Assembly: GCF_028767185.1 (NCBI RefSeq)
Contig: NZ_JARACK010000009.1
Coordinates: forward strand, 62,001 to 126,000
From: Mangrovimonas aestuarii
GTDB lineage: Bacteria; Bacteroidota; Bacteroidia; Flavobacteriales; Flavobacteriaceae
Length of the DNA: 64,000 nt
Reading direction: 5' to 3'
In this document: piece after piece, positions 43,477 through 51,907 of the stretch
Layout: every line of letters starts with the position of its first letter
How positions within the stretch are numbered: position 1 is the first letter of the stretch
Made by a program: the position numbers and the translations under genes
Notes under the pieces: generated by a model
What the model saw: the letters and a program-made list of their open reading frames with translations, nothing else
Database searches by the model: none
Told to the model about the DNA's origin: nothing

Positions 43477-44901
43477 TTACTCTGAAATCTTTAACCCTAA
43501 ACGATTTCCTTCCTTTAACATTAGTTGATAAGCTGCTTCATATTCATTAGGGATATCACCTTCGAGTATGGCTTCTTTGATAACTTCTTTAATAATCCCA
43601 ATTTCTCGCGAAGGCTTAATATTGAAGGTATTCATAATATCGTCACCGCTAATCGGTGGTTGGAAATTACGAACCTGATCACGTTCTTCCACCTCAATGA
43701 TTTTATCACGTACAATTTTAAAATTGTTGTGATACTTCTTGAATTTTTTAGGGTTTTTGGTTGTGATATCGGCTTCGCAAAGCGTCATTAAGTCGTCTAC
43801 ATTGTCGCCAGCATCAAAAACCAATCGCCTAACAGCCGAATCGGTTACGATATCCTGAGCCAAAACAATTGGACGCGAGCTCATCAATACCATTTTTTGG
43901 ACAAATTTCATCTTGTCATTCAAAGGCATTTTCAAACGCTTGAACAATCGGTATACCATTTTTGAACCCTCGAATTCATGTCCGTGAAATGTCCAACCAA
44001 CTTTTTTACTGAAGCGCTTTGTAGGTGCTTTGCCAATATCGTGTAACAAAGCAGCCCATCTTAACCAAAGGTTATCTGTGTTTTCAGAAATATTGTCTAC
44101 AACCTCTAGAGTGTGGTAAAAATTATCCTTGTGACGCTGTCCCTCAATTTCATCAATACCCTTAAGAGCTGTTAGTTCTGGAAGGATAAATTCCAATAAT
44201 CCTGTTTTCTCCAATAACAAAAAACCAATTGAAGGTATAGGGCTTTCCAAAATTTTATTCAATTCAACAACAATACGCTCTTTGGTGATGATTTTAATAC
44301 GGCTATTGTTTCTTGTGATAGCGTCTAGCGATTCCTTTTCAATTGTAAAATTCAACTGGGTAGCGAATCTGATTGCGCGAAGCATACGCAAAGGATCATC
44401 ACTATAGGTGATATCTGGGTCGAGCGGTGTTCTGATAATTTTGTCTTTCATATCTTGAACACCATTAAAAGGATCTAGCAATTTTCCAAAACGCTCTTCA
44501 TGTAAATCTAGTGCTAATGCATTAATGGTAAAGTCACGACGGTTTTGGTCGTCTTCTAAACTTCCATTTTCCACTACGGGGTTTCTGCTGTCCTCATTGT
44601 ACGATTCCTTGCGGGCACCAACAAATTCAATTTCCATGTCGTCGTAGCGCAACATTGCCGTTCCGTAGGTTTTAAAAACCTGTACTTTAGGTTTGGTCGG
44701 CAGGTTTTTGGCTACCTGTTTCGCCAGTGAAATACCACTTCCAATAGCAACAATGTCAATGTCCTTATGTGTGCCGCGATCTAGAATATAATCCCTAACA
44801 TACCCTCCGATGACATAAGCATCCAATTGAAGTTCTTTGGCCGATTGAGAAACTATTTTGAAAATATTATGTTGTAAAGCGTTTTCGTACTTCATGTGCA
44901 T
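43477..44901 (-). CDS. cca: CCA-adding tRNA nucleotidyltransferase with HD domain
   Basis: 474 residues. Adds or repairs the 3' CCA of tRNA. The class II polymerase head has GGYVRDYILDR and the metal pair HKDIDIVAIG; RRDFTINALAL and DPLRMLRAIRFA follow, and a C-terminal HD phosphohydrolase domain has LLHDIGKAPTKR. It starts at ATG 44901 or at a second ATG two codons later. The tRNA genes at 56.6-57.1 kb do not encode CCA, so an enzyme of this kind is needed. Second gene in the operon, 59 nt after the tsaC-like gene. Confidence 0.94.
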   Translation of the reverse strand: MHMKYENALQHNIFKIVSQSAKELQLDAYVIGGYVRDYILDRGTHKDIDIVAIGSGISLAKQVAKNLPTKPKVQVFKTYGTAMLRYDDMEIEFVGARKESYNEDSRNPVVENGSLEDDQNRRDFTINALALDLHEERFGKLLDPFNGVQDMKDKIIRTPLDPDITYSDDPLRMLRAIRFATQLNFTIEKESLDAITRNNSRIKIITKERIVVELNKILESPIPSIGFLLLEKTGLLEFILPELTALKGIDEIEGQRHKDNFYHTLEVVDNISENTDNLWLRWAALLHDIGKAPTKRFSKKVGWTFHGHEFEGSKMVYRLFKRLKMPLNDKMKFVQKMVLMSSRPIVLAQDIVTDSAVRRLVFDAGDNVDDLMTLCEADITTKNPKKFKKYHNNFKIVRDKIIEVEERDQVRNFQPPISGDDIMNTFNIKPSREIGIIKEVIKEAILEGDIPNEYEAAYQLMLKEGNRLGLKISE

Positions 44902-44960
44902 TATTCCAAATAATGGAAACCCTTGGGTTTAATCGTTTTGACTTGAAAAAGTAATGGTGT

Positions 44961-45521
44961 TTACTTTCTGATTACTTGTACTTTACCGTCGTTACTTAGT
45001 TTGATGATAGATGAAGGTTTTGTACCCATTTTAATGTTGGGCAAATTTACTACATAGTCTACACCTTTTAAAATCTCCTCAGGGATTTCTTTAAACGATA
45101 ATGGTGTAGGCTGTCCGCTAATGTTAGCCGATGTAGAAACGATAGGTTTTCTGAATTTACGAAGCAATTGGTTACAAAATTTATCTCGAACAACACGTAT
45201 TGCCAGTGTGTTATCTGGAGCTATTAAGTTCTCAGAAACCCGAATAGGTTTATCGTAAATAACCGTTGTGGGTTTATCGGTATATTTTAATATATCGTAA
45301 GCTACTTCAGGAACGTCCTCAACATATTGTTGCAACATTTTAAAATCGCTTACAAGACAAATCATGCTTTTGCTTTCCTCTCTCTGCTTTAAAGCATATA
45401 TTTTTTTTATGGCGTCAAAGTTTGTGGCGTCACATCCAATACCCCAAACAGTGTCTGTAGGATAGAGAATTAATCCGCCTTGCTTTAATGTTGTTAGAGC
45501 CTTATTTATATCTTCATTCAT
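44961..45521 (-). CDS. tsaC: L-threonylcarbamoyladenylate synthase (YrdC/Sua5 family)
   Basis: 186 residues, a single YrdC domain. It makes threonylcarbamoyl-AMP from threonine, bicarbonate and ATP for the t6A modification of ANN-decoding tRNAs. Motifs: LILYPTDTVWGIGCDA, IYALKQREESKSM, LAIRVVRDKF and STSANISGQPTP. The KxR...SxN signature is present. Length is that of the short TsaC type without a Sua5 extension. First gene of the operon with cca. The symbol is assigned by family and length. Confidence 0.9.
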   Translation of the reverse strand: MNEDINKALTTLKQGGLILYPTDTVWGIGCDATNFDAIKKIYALKQREESKSMICLVSDFKMLQQYVEDVPEVAYDILKYTDKPTTVIYDKPIRVSENLIAPDNTLAIRVVRDKFCNQLLRKFRKPIVSTSANISGQPTPLSFKEIPEEILKGVDYVVNLPNIKMGTKPSSIIKLSNDGKVQVIRK

Positions 45522-45648
45522 TTTTTAGTGCTTTTTGGCGCTACAAATTTAATGTTCTGTGGTTTAACAAAGGGTATTTAAGAGCTGCTTTTCCATAAAT
45601 ATGACGAGCTGTTTTTATCTCCATTGTAAAATGTTGTAATATTGCTTC

Positions 45649-46407
45649 ATGAAAAATGAGTTTGCAAACACTTACCAATCTTATAAGGCGGACATTAATG
45701 GTATTATAGAAAGGTTTGATTCTTCGGGTGAAGAGTTCGGAAACCAAGATAGAAATACGATTAAATTATTTGAGTTTAATGGTCAGGTTTTAAACGTTAA
45801 ATCGTTTAGGGTGCCTAATATTGTTAACCAAATCGCTTATAAGTTTTTTAGGAAGAGTAAGGCCCAGCGTTCATTTGAGTATGCAAACAAACTCATGGAG
45901 ATGGGAATAGGTACACCACAACCTATTGCTTATTATGAGTTTACCTCTCCATTTTTATTTAAGAGAAGCTTTTATATAAGTGAACATTTAGATTGCGATT
46001 TAACGTATCGTGAATTGATAACCAACCCCAATTATCCCGATCATGAAGAAATTTTAAGGGCTTTTACTCGTTTTACTTTCGAACTTCATGAAAAAGGCGT
46101 TCATTTTTTAGATCACTCACCAGGAAATACATTGATTAAAAAGGTAGATGATGGCTATGCCTTTTATTTGGTAGACTTGAACCGGATGGAGTTTAAGACC
46201 ATGTCTTTTGAAGACCGAATTAAAAACTTCTCCCGTTTATCCAAGTTTCAACCTATGGTTGAGGTAATGAGTGACGAATATGCCAAATGCATCGGAGCGC
46301 CTTATGAAAAGGTTTTTAAGGCAATGTGGGGCGAAATCCAAGGCTTTCAAGCTAGGTTTTCACGACGAAGACGCCTTAAGCGTATGTTTAAGCCTAAACG
46401 TAAATAA
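45649..46407 (+). CDS. Lipopolysaccharide kinase, Kdo kinase/WaaP-like (InaA family)
   Basis: 252 residues of the protein-kinase-like fold. The N-lobe has VKSF (putative ATP-binding Lys) and the C-lobe has HEKGVHFLDHSPGNTLI, where the DH-x-x-x-x-N catalytic loop is visible, followed by YLVDLNRMEF, a DFG-like metal motif. The C-terminus is very basic (FSRRRRLKRMFKPKRK), fitting contact with the membrane. Such kinases phosphorylate Kdo or core heptose of LPS. The enzyme opens a glycan locus of eight genes; its stop abuts the stop of the convergent ATP-grasp gene. Confidence 0.85.
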   Translation: MKNEFANTYQSYKADINGIIERFDSSGEEFGNQDRNTIKLFEFNGQVLNVKSFRVPNIVNQIAYKFFRKSKAQRSFEYANKLMEMGIGTPQPIAYYEFTSPFLFKRSFYISEHLDCDLTYRELITNPNYPDHEEILRAFTRFTFELHEKGVHFLDHSPGNTLIKKVDDGYAFYLVDLNRMEFKTMSFEDRIKNFSRLSKFQPMVEVMSDEYAKCIGAPYEKVFKAMWGEIQGFQARFSRRRRLKRMFKPKRK

Positions 46408-47313
46408 TTAAACGGAATCTATAAATTTCTTTCCTTTAGGAATTTTTGGTAAGGTTAAATGGTCGCCAAAAATACGATTGTACTTTTCTGGATTGAACTC
46501 CGTTCTTCCATCTCCAGGGTAAAATGTCATTTCACCAAATATGGTTTTACCGTTAACAGAGAAAAAATCAACTCTAACAAAAGGGAATGGTTTTGATAGT
46601 TTTTTTGATAATTCTATCATTTCTTCAAGGTTTTCCGGCTTAGGAGAATCATCGGGGAATAATTGGTTTTTTCCCTTGGTAAATGGTAGCTTTTTCCAGG
46701 CCATATCATAGAAACATCTATAGTTGTTGATGTTTCTATCTATATCTATCTGAACAAATTTAGGTTCGCCGTTAAAGCAGTAAAACTTATAATCGTTAAG
46801 GACTTCTTTCCCTTCCTCTTCCATAAAGGTTTCGGCAATAACCCTTGGCGGAACATTTTTATAAGCCCATTCCAAGCCCGATCTGTAATAATAGTTACGC
46901 CCCAACCATTTTTTCATTTTCTTCTTAGAAGTCTTAATGGTGTCCTTATCCTTATTGGTTACGATGTAGTTGTAATTGCTACCGTGAGTTCCTTTTAATA
47001 CAAACCTATTGGGTAGTTCGTCAAAATTAACTTCCTCAACAGAGCTATAAACCCCTAGTATACTATTAAGGTATTTATCTCCAATTACATCCTTTACATA
47101 GTCTCTTACTTCGTATTTGTCCACTAATTTGCTTAGAATGTTCGGTTTATAGAAAACTTTAATCCATTGTATTTTTTCGTTGAACTCTTTCGGATTGTCC
47201 AAATCAAGCTTTTTTCCAGTATAGTATTCATGATAAATCTTCATGTAAAATGGAGGAGGAAGAAACTTCAGTTTCTTTATTAAGCCGTATATTGTTTTCT
47301 TTATTGGGTTCAT
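46408..47313 (-). CDS. TupA-like ATP-grasp protein, copy 1
   Basis: 301 residues. The pattern matches the TupA-like ATP-grasp family: FNEKIQWIK near the start, LVDKYEVRDYV, the central FVLKGTHGSNYNYIV (ATP-binding), RVIAETFMEE, DYKFYCFNGEPKFVQ and RVDFFSVNGKTIFGEMTFYPGDG at the C-terminus. TupA is named for teichuronopeptide synthesis, and ATP-grasp enzymes join carboxylates to amines, so amide decoration of a surface glycan is plausible. A paralogue lies divergently at 47422. The N-terminus is hydrophobic and basic but not a signal peptide. Confidence 0.87.
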   Translation of the reverse strand: MNPIKKTIYGLIKKLKFLPPPFYMKIYHEYYTGKKLDLDNPKEFNEKIQWIKVFYKPNILSKLVDKYEVRDYVKDVIGDKYLNSILGVYSSVEEVNFDELPNRFVLKGTHGSNYNYIVTNKDKDTIKTSKKKMKKWLGRNYYYRSGLEWAYKNVPPRVIAETFMEEEGKEVLNDYKFYCFNGEPKFVQIDIDRNINNYRCFYDMAWKKLPFTKGKNQLFPDDSPKPENLEEMIELSKKLSKPFPFVRVDFFSVNGKTIFGEMTFYPGDGRTEFNPEKYNRIFGDHLTLPKIPKGKKFIDSV

Positions 47314-47393
47314 ATGGGTCTTTCTGTTTGAATCAGAAAAATGGTTTGATTCACAATGTGATTAAAATGCAAAAATATTCATTACGCTTTTAA

Positions 47394-47401
47394 TACTTTT
47401 G
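47394..47401 (+). promoter_or_regulatory. -7 box for TupA-like copy 2
   Basis: TACTTTTG, 20 nt before the ATG at 47422. No TTG at the expected distance. A TATTTTTG on the opposite strand (47370-47377) may serve copy 1. Confidence 0.45.
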
Positions 47402-47421
47402 CTATTCTTAAATTAAGTTGA

Positions 47422-48315
47422 ATGAATTTTTTAAAGAGGAAGTATTATCAATTTTTAGTAAAGCGGTTAAAACGCTATTCTAAGAATGACTTAAGCTATT
47501 TAAAGCCTTATTACTATTTGAAGAATGAGAAAACTTTAAATATTGATAATCCAATGGACTTTACTGAAAAACTTAATTGGCTAAAACTTTATAAATACAG
47601 GGAAGATTATAAAGATTATGTGGATAAATATGCTGTAAGAGAAATTGTAGAAAAAAGCATAGGAGAGAAATATTTAAATGATCTTATAGCTGTTTATGAC
47701 AATGTTGATGATATTGATTTTAATGCATTGCCTGATAAGTTTGTATTAAAGGGTACGCATGGCTCTGGCTATAATATTATTGTAAGAGATAAAGCTAATC
47801 TTGATATAGATCAAACCAAAAAGGAACTCAACAAATTCTTAAGTGACAACTACTTTTATAAATATAGGGAGTATATTTATAAAGATGTGAAACCTCGTAT
47901 TATAGCCGAAAAATATTTAGGTCAGTTCGATTTTGGACATATCATAGACTATAAGTTTCTTTGTTTTCAAGGTGAGCCTAAGTTAATCCTTGTGAAAACA
48001 CAAGACCAAGGAACAGAGAAAAAGTGTTTTTACACAATGGATTGGGAAAAGGTGATCGATGACAACCCTACACAAAGTTATTTAGCTAAAGATATTCCAA
48101 AACCAGATAATTTTGATGAAATGGTGGAGGTTGCCACAAAACTATCGCAAGGTTTTATCTATGTTCGTGTTGATTTATATTCTATAGAAAAACAAGTGTA
48201 TTTTGGTGAGCTAACCTTTTTTAATACTGGAGGTATGAAACGCATCAATATTGAAAAGCTCAATAAACAGTTAGGGGATCTTATTAAGTTACCTAGCATT
48301 AAGTACATTTTGTAA
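47422..48315 (+). CDS. TupA-like ATP-grasp protein, copy 2
   Basis: 297 residues, collinear with the copy at 46408: FTEKLNWLKLYKY, VDKYAVREIV, FVLKGTHGSGYNIIV, RIIAEKYLGQ, DYKFLCFQGEPKLILV, RVDLYSIEKQVYFGELTFFNTGG. The ATP-grasp signature residues are retained in both copies, so neither appears dead. The two genes are transcribed outward from a 108-nt gap, pointing to an old inverted duplication. The last 27 nt overlap the convergent GT4 gene. It probably makes a related but different bond on the same or a neighbouring glycan residue. Confidence 0.86.
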   Translation: MNFLKRKYYQFLVKRLKRYSKNDLSYLKPYYYLKNEKTLNIDNPMDFTEKLNWLKLYKYREDYKDYVDKYAVREIVEKSIGEKYLNDLIAVYDNVDDIDFNALPDKFVLKGTHGSGYNIIVRDKANLDIDQTKKELNKFLSDNYFYKYREYIYKDVKPRIIAEKYLGQFDFGHIIDYKFLCFQGEPKLILVKTQDQGTEKKCFYTMDWEKVIDDNPTQSYLAKDIPKPDNFDEMVEVATKLSQGFIYVRVDLYSIEKQVYFGELTFFNTGGMKRINIEKLNKQLGDLIKLPSIKYIL

Positions 48316-49398
48316 TTCATTTAACATTTTCTTGGCTATGACTTCTTTGGTGAAATTATCCAATAAGTACTGATAACCATTTGTAATGAATTTTTGCTGT
48401 AAATCTTTATTATCAATAAGTGTCATTACCTTTTCTGCAAAATCCCTACCGTTGCCAACTTTTGCCAACAAGCCAGTTTCACCATCAACAACCACTTCAG
48501 AGATTCCTCCTGCATTGGCTGCTACAATAGGAACATTACAGGCATAGGCTTCCAATAGAACACCACCTGTTGGTTCGTTATTTGATGTGAAAAGGAACAA
48601 ATCGAACTCAGGTAGAATTTCAGGGACATCCCTTCTAAAGCCGGCAAAAATAATGTGGTCTGTTAGACCTTTATCGTCCACATACTGTCTGATCTCTGCT
48701 TCCAATTTCCCCTTACCAACTAAAATGTATTTGGCTTTAAGTTGGTTCTCCTTGACCAAAATCTCTACAGTGTCTACCCAGGTGTAGTGATCTTTAAAAC
48801 CAGTGAATTCTGCAATATTACCAATGATTTTATAGTCTTCAGGGATATTGAACTGCTTATGTAAAAGTCCAGCGCTTTCCTTTTTTGGGAATTTCTCAAT
48901 ATCGGTAACACTTCCAACGACACAAAGTTTACTGTGGTCATTTACAGCAAATTTTAAGGTTTCAACCACAGGGTTAGAGACACAAATGATTTTTTCAATA
49001 CCCTTATAATTGTATTTCCACTTTCTGAAAAAGTTAGTGTCCACCCGTTTAATCAGGGTTCTACACAAAACCAAAGGAATGTTCAAGCCAAACAGTAAAT
49101 GCGATAGTACAGCCAAAGTGTGTGATTTACTGTTATGTATAAAAACGATATCAGCTTTGTTCTTAACAGCAATTTGCTTGAGGGCTTTTGCGAATTTTAA
49201 ATCGTATTCCGATTTCACTTCCAAGCCAATAACCTGCATGTTCTTTTCTGTGGCCACTTGGTAGATTTCAGAATCCTTGGGGCAAACAATCCATTGATCC
49301 TCAACATAGCCATATTTTTTAAAGGCTTCGTAGAGGTAAATTATTTTTTGTTCATGACCACGCCATACTCTAGAGGCAGTAACTTGTATTAATCGCAT
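48289..49398 (-). CDS. Glycosyltransferase family 4 protein
   Basis: 369 residues, GT-B fold. The N-terminal domain starts MRLIQVTASRVWRGHEQKIIYLYEAF (acceptor side); the C-terminal nucleotide-sugar domain has VGKGKLEAEI, FAGFRRDVPEIL and the GT4 E-x7-E motif in NEPTGGVLLEAYACNVPIVAANAGG, then EVVVDGETGLL. Retaining transfer of a sugar to LPS core or another surface glycan is expected. Its 3' end overlaps the TupA-like copy 2 gene by 27 nt, tail to tail. Donor and acceptor cannot be told. Confidence 0.9.
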   Translation of the reverse strand: MRLIQVTASRVWRGHEQKIIYLYEAFKKYGYVEDQWIVCPKDSEIYQVATEKNMQVIGLEVKSEYDLKFAKALKQIAVKNKADIVFIHNSKSHTLAVLSHLLFGLNIPLVLCRTLIKRVDTNFFRKWKYNYKGIEKIICVSNPVVETLKFAVNDHSKLCVVGSVTDIEKFPKKESAGLLHKQFNIPEDYKIIGNIAEFTGFKDHYTWVDTVEILVKENQLKAKYILVGKGKLEAEIRQYVDDKGLTDHIIFAGFRRDVPEILPEFDLFLFTSNNEPTGGVLLEAYACNVPIVAANAGGISEVVVDGETGLLAKVGNGRDFAEKVMTLIDNKDLQQKFITNGYQYLLDNFTKEVIAKKMLNELQNVLNAR

Positions 49399-49456
49399 GC
49401 AGATGATTTAAAGGGCAAAAATATTAATAATTATTCGCATTGTGTTTTGTTTGCAA

Positions 49457-50224
49457 TCAACTGTTTCTATACTTAAGTTGTAATTCCCTCAGTTTGGTGT
49501 ATTTCAAGAAGGTAAGATTGGCTGATTGAATACAAATAACCAGTCCGTTCAATCCGTCTAAAAATCCAAGTCTCAAAATATAGGATTTAAAAAACGCCCA
49601 AGTAGGGTTAAAAAGAATTTTAAAAAGTGTTCCCTTTTTTCCCAGATCGTAATAAGCCTGAGCCGAAATACTTGAAAAATGTTCCATTTTCTGATTGAAT
49701 TCCGAATAAGTTTGATAAGTCAAGTGGAGAATGTCTCCTTTTAGCCGCCCTGTTTTTTCAGTAGGTGTATTCATGACAATCTGGTCATGTGGGTTAATAC
49801 CTTTCCATTTTGCCTTCCTTCTATCGAAAACACGGAGCTTTTTGTTTGGGTACCAATCGGAGTGTTTTATCCATTGACCACAAAAATTGTTATAGCGGTT
49901 GCAGTAATAACCATTGAGTTTCCAATTGGATTTCAGTTTGATAATGGACTGTTGTAATTCTTCCGAAAGGGATTCATCACCATCTAAAGAAACAATATGG
50001 TCAAAAGAAGCTTGCTTTAGGGCGAAGTTTTTCTGTTCGATATACCCCAAAAACTTCTGTTCTATGAACTTAACATCATAGCGGAGACAGATTTCCTTGG
50101 TGCTGTCTGTAGAGAAGGAATCGACCACCACAATTTCGTCTACAACATTGACCAGCGATTGTAAGCAGCTTTCAATATTCCGTTCTTCGTTAAAGGTGAT
50201 AATTACGCCTGATAGTTTGATCAT
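49457..50224 (-). CDS. Glycosyltransferase family 2 protein (LPS-core WaaE/KdtX-like)
   Basis: 255 residues from the ATG at 50224; the frame stays open upstream, but MIKLSGVIITFNEERNIESCL is the true start for this family. GT-A fold with VVDSFSTDSTKEIC (nucleotide) and VSLDGDESLSEEL (DxD). The later HYLTYQTYSEFNQKMEHFS-like stretch and hydrophobic C-terminus match beta-1,4-glucosyltransferases of the WaaE/KdtX kind, which modify LPS inner core. It is divergent from the GT2 gene at 50265, with a 40-nt gap holding both promoters. Confidence 0.9.
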   Translation of the reverse strand: MIKLSGVIITFNEERNIESCLQSLVNVVDEIVVVDSFSTDSTKEICLRYDVKFIEQKFLGYIEQKNFALKQASFDHIVSLDGDESLSEELQQSIIKLKSNWKLNGYYCNRYNNFCGQWIKHSDWYPNKKLRVFDRRKAKWKGINPHDQIVMNTPTEKTGRLKGDILHLTYQTYSEFNQKMEHFSSISAQAYYDLGKKGTLFKILFNPTWAFFKSYILRLGFLDGLNGLVICIQSANLTFLKYTKLRELQLKYRNS

Positions 50225-50251
50225 TTTGTATAGAATTGCTTGTAAAAATAG

Positions 50252-50259
50252 TACTTTTG
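50252..50259 (+). promoter_or_regulatory. -7 box predicting a leaderless GT2 mRNA
   Basis: TACTTTTG ends 5 nt before the ATG at 50265. The closest TTTG upstream is 23 nt away, a little beyond the usual spacing. Start codon and transcription start would coincide. Confidence 0.5.
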
Positions 50260-50264
50260 CTTTA

Positions 50265-51083
50265 ATGGAGACTTGTAAAGCATCGGTTATTATAAGTACG
50301 TACAACCAGCCTTTTTGGTTGCGAAATGTACTGTGGGGATATGAACTACAAACTGAAACAAAGTTTGAAGTAATTATCGCTGATGACGGCTCTTCAAATG
50401 AGACTAAAGCAGTGATTGATGAATTTGCCCAAAAGTCAAAATTGACCATTACTCATGTTTGGCAGGAAGATGATGGGTTTCAGAAAACAAAAATTTTAAA
50501 TAAAGCCATTGGAAGTGCTCAATCTGATTATCTGATTTTTACTGATGGTGATTGCATTCCAAGAAGGGATTTTGTAGCAACACATTTAAAACTTCAGCAA
50601 GAGAATTGTTTTTTATCAGGAGGGTATTTTAAACTACCAAAAAAAATTTCTAAGTTGATTACAAAGGAGCATATTGTAAATCAGGATTGCTTTAATGCTA
50701 ATTGGTTGTTAGAGCAAGGTTTGGATAAGAACTTTAAGTTAAATAAACTCACGGCTGAAGGAACTAAGGCATGGTTTTTAAATACCTTCACACCAACTAA
50801 GGCAACTTTTGATGGGATGAATGTTTCAGGGTGGAAGCGTGATATTTTGGAGGTTAATGGTTTTGATGAGCGTATGCAATACGGAGGAGAAGATCGCGAA
50901 ATAGGTGAACGACTAATGAATAAAGGCGTAAAGTTTTTACAGGCGAGATATAGTGTTATCTGTGTGCATTTATATCATGATCGACCATACAAAAATGAGG
51001 AGGCCTTGAAGAAAAACCAAGGAATAAGAAAAGCAACAAAAAAACACAAATCGACCTATACCAATTACGGAATAGAACAATAA
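50265..51083 (+). CDS. Glycosyltransferase family 2 protein, tandem copy 1
   Basis: 272 residues from the ATG at 50265 (METCKASVIISTYNQPFW); the frame is open far upstream but only this start fits the family. GT-A fold: IIADDGSSNET and the DxD motif FTDGDCIPR. A C-terminal segment GFDERMQYGGEDREIGERL resembles the galactosyltransferase-type Glyco_transf_7C motif, and HLYHDRPY follows. The next gene is a paralogue of equal length, 4 nt downstream. Likely adds a sugar to a surface polysaccharide. Confidence 0.9.
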   Translation: METCKASVIISTYNQPFWLRNVLWGYELQTETKFEVIIADDGSSNETKAVIDEFAQKSKLTITHVWQEDDGFQKTKILNKAIGSAQSDYLIFTDGDCIPRRDFVATHLKLQQENCFLSGGYFKLPKKISKLITKEHIVNQDCFNANWLLEQGLDKNFKLNKLTAEGTKAWFLNTFTPTKATFDGMNVSGWKRDILEVNGFDERMQYGGEDREIGERLMNKGVKFLQARYSVICVHLYHDRPYKNEEALKKNQGIRKATKKHKSTYTNYGIEQ

Positions 51084-51087
51084 TATT

Positions 51088-51906
51088 ATGAGTAAACCGG
51101 ATATTTCAATCATTATAAGTACTTATAATTCTGAGGCTTGGTTAGAGAAAGTCATGTGGAGTTATCAGGCGCAAACCTTCAGGAATTTTGAAATGGTAAT
51201 TGCCGATGATGGCTCGAAACAGCCAACTTTCGATTTGATTGAAAAAATGAAATCTCAGTTGGATTACCCTATAATTCATGTTTGGCATGAAGATAATGGC
51301 TTTCAGAAGTCACAAATTCTTAACAAAGCCATATTGGCATGTAACGCCGATTATATTTTAATGAGTGACGGTGATTGCATGGCTCGTGAGGATTTTGTTC
51401 AGGTGCATATGGATAAGCGTGAAAAGGGATATTTTCTCTCAGGAGGCTATTTTATGTTGCCTATGAACATTTCTGAAGCTATTGAAAAAGATGATATTTT
51501 ATCGCAACGCTGTTTTGATGTAAAGTGGTTGAAATCCAAAGGACTTAAGTCAACCTTTAAAAATAATAAACTTACAGCTTCTGGTTTTAAAAGCAAGCTT
51601 TTAAACACGGTTACACCAACCAATGCCAGTTGGAATGGACATAATGCTTCGGGTTGGAAAAATGATATTTTAGATATTAATGGTTTTGATGAGCGTATGC
51701 AATATGGTGGTCAGGATAGAGAATTGGGTGAGCGTTTGTTCAATAAGGGTATCAAATCTAAACAGATTAGATATAGTGCCATTTGTGTGCACTTAGATCA
51801 TCCTAGGGGATATAAAACACAGGATTCTATCAATAAAAATCTAGCAATTAGGGCTACTACAAAAAAGGAAAAATTAAGCTGGACTGATTATGGAATAAAA
51901 AAGTAG
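51088..51906 (+). CDS. Glycosyltransferase family 2 protein, tandem copy 2
   Basis: 272 residues, the same length as copy 1 and alike throughout: IIISTYNSEAWLEKVMWSYQ, VIADDGSKQPT, MSDGDCMARED, FLSGGYFMLP, GFDERMQYGGQDRELGERL, HLDHPRGYKTQDS. One change stands out: the acidic pair in copy 1 (GGEDRE) is GGQDRE here, which could alter metal or donor use. It starts 4 nt after copy 1, clearly co-transcribed, and ends 1 nt before the convergent GT9 gene. Confidence 0.9.
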   Translation: MSKPDISIIISTYNSEAWLEKVMWSYQAQTFRNFEMVIADDGSKQPTFDLIEKMKSQLDYPIIHVWHEDNGFQKSQILNKAILACNADYILMSDGDCMAREDFVQVHMDKREKGYFLSGGYFMLPMNISEAIEKDDILSQRCFDVKWLKSKGLKSTFKNNKLTASGFKSKLLNTVTPTNASWNGHNASGWKNDILDINGFDERMQYGGQDRELGERLFNKGIKSKQIRYSAICVHLDHPRGYKTQDSINKNLAIRATTKKEKLSWTDYGIKK

Positions 51907-51907
51907 T

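Noticed and set aside
50097-50264. N-terminal extension of the plus-strand GT2 gene
   Set aside because: Covers the start of the divergent GT2 gene; the ATG at 50265 begins the family domain and has a -7 box just before it.
50225-50449. N-terminal extension of the WaaE/KdtX-like GT2
   Set aside because: The added 75 residues are antisense to the start of the neighbouring GT2 gene and have no GT2 features.
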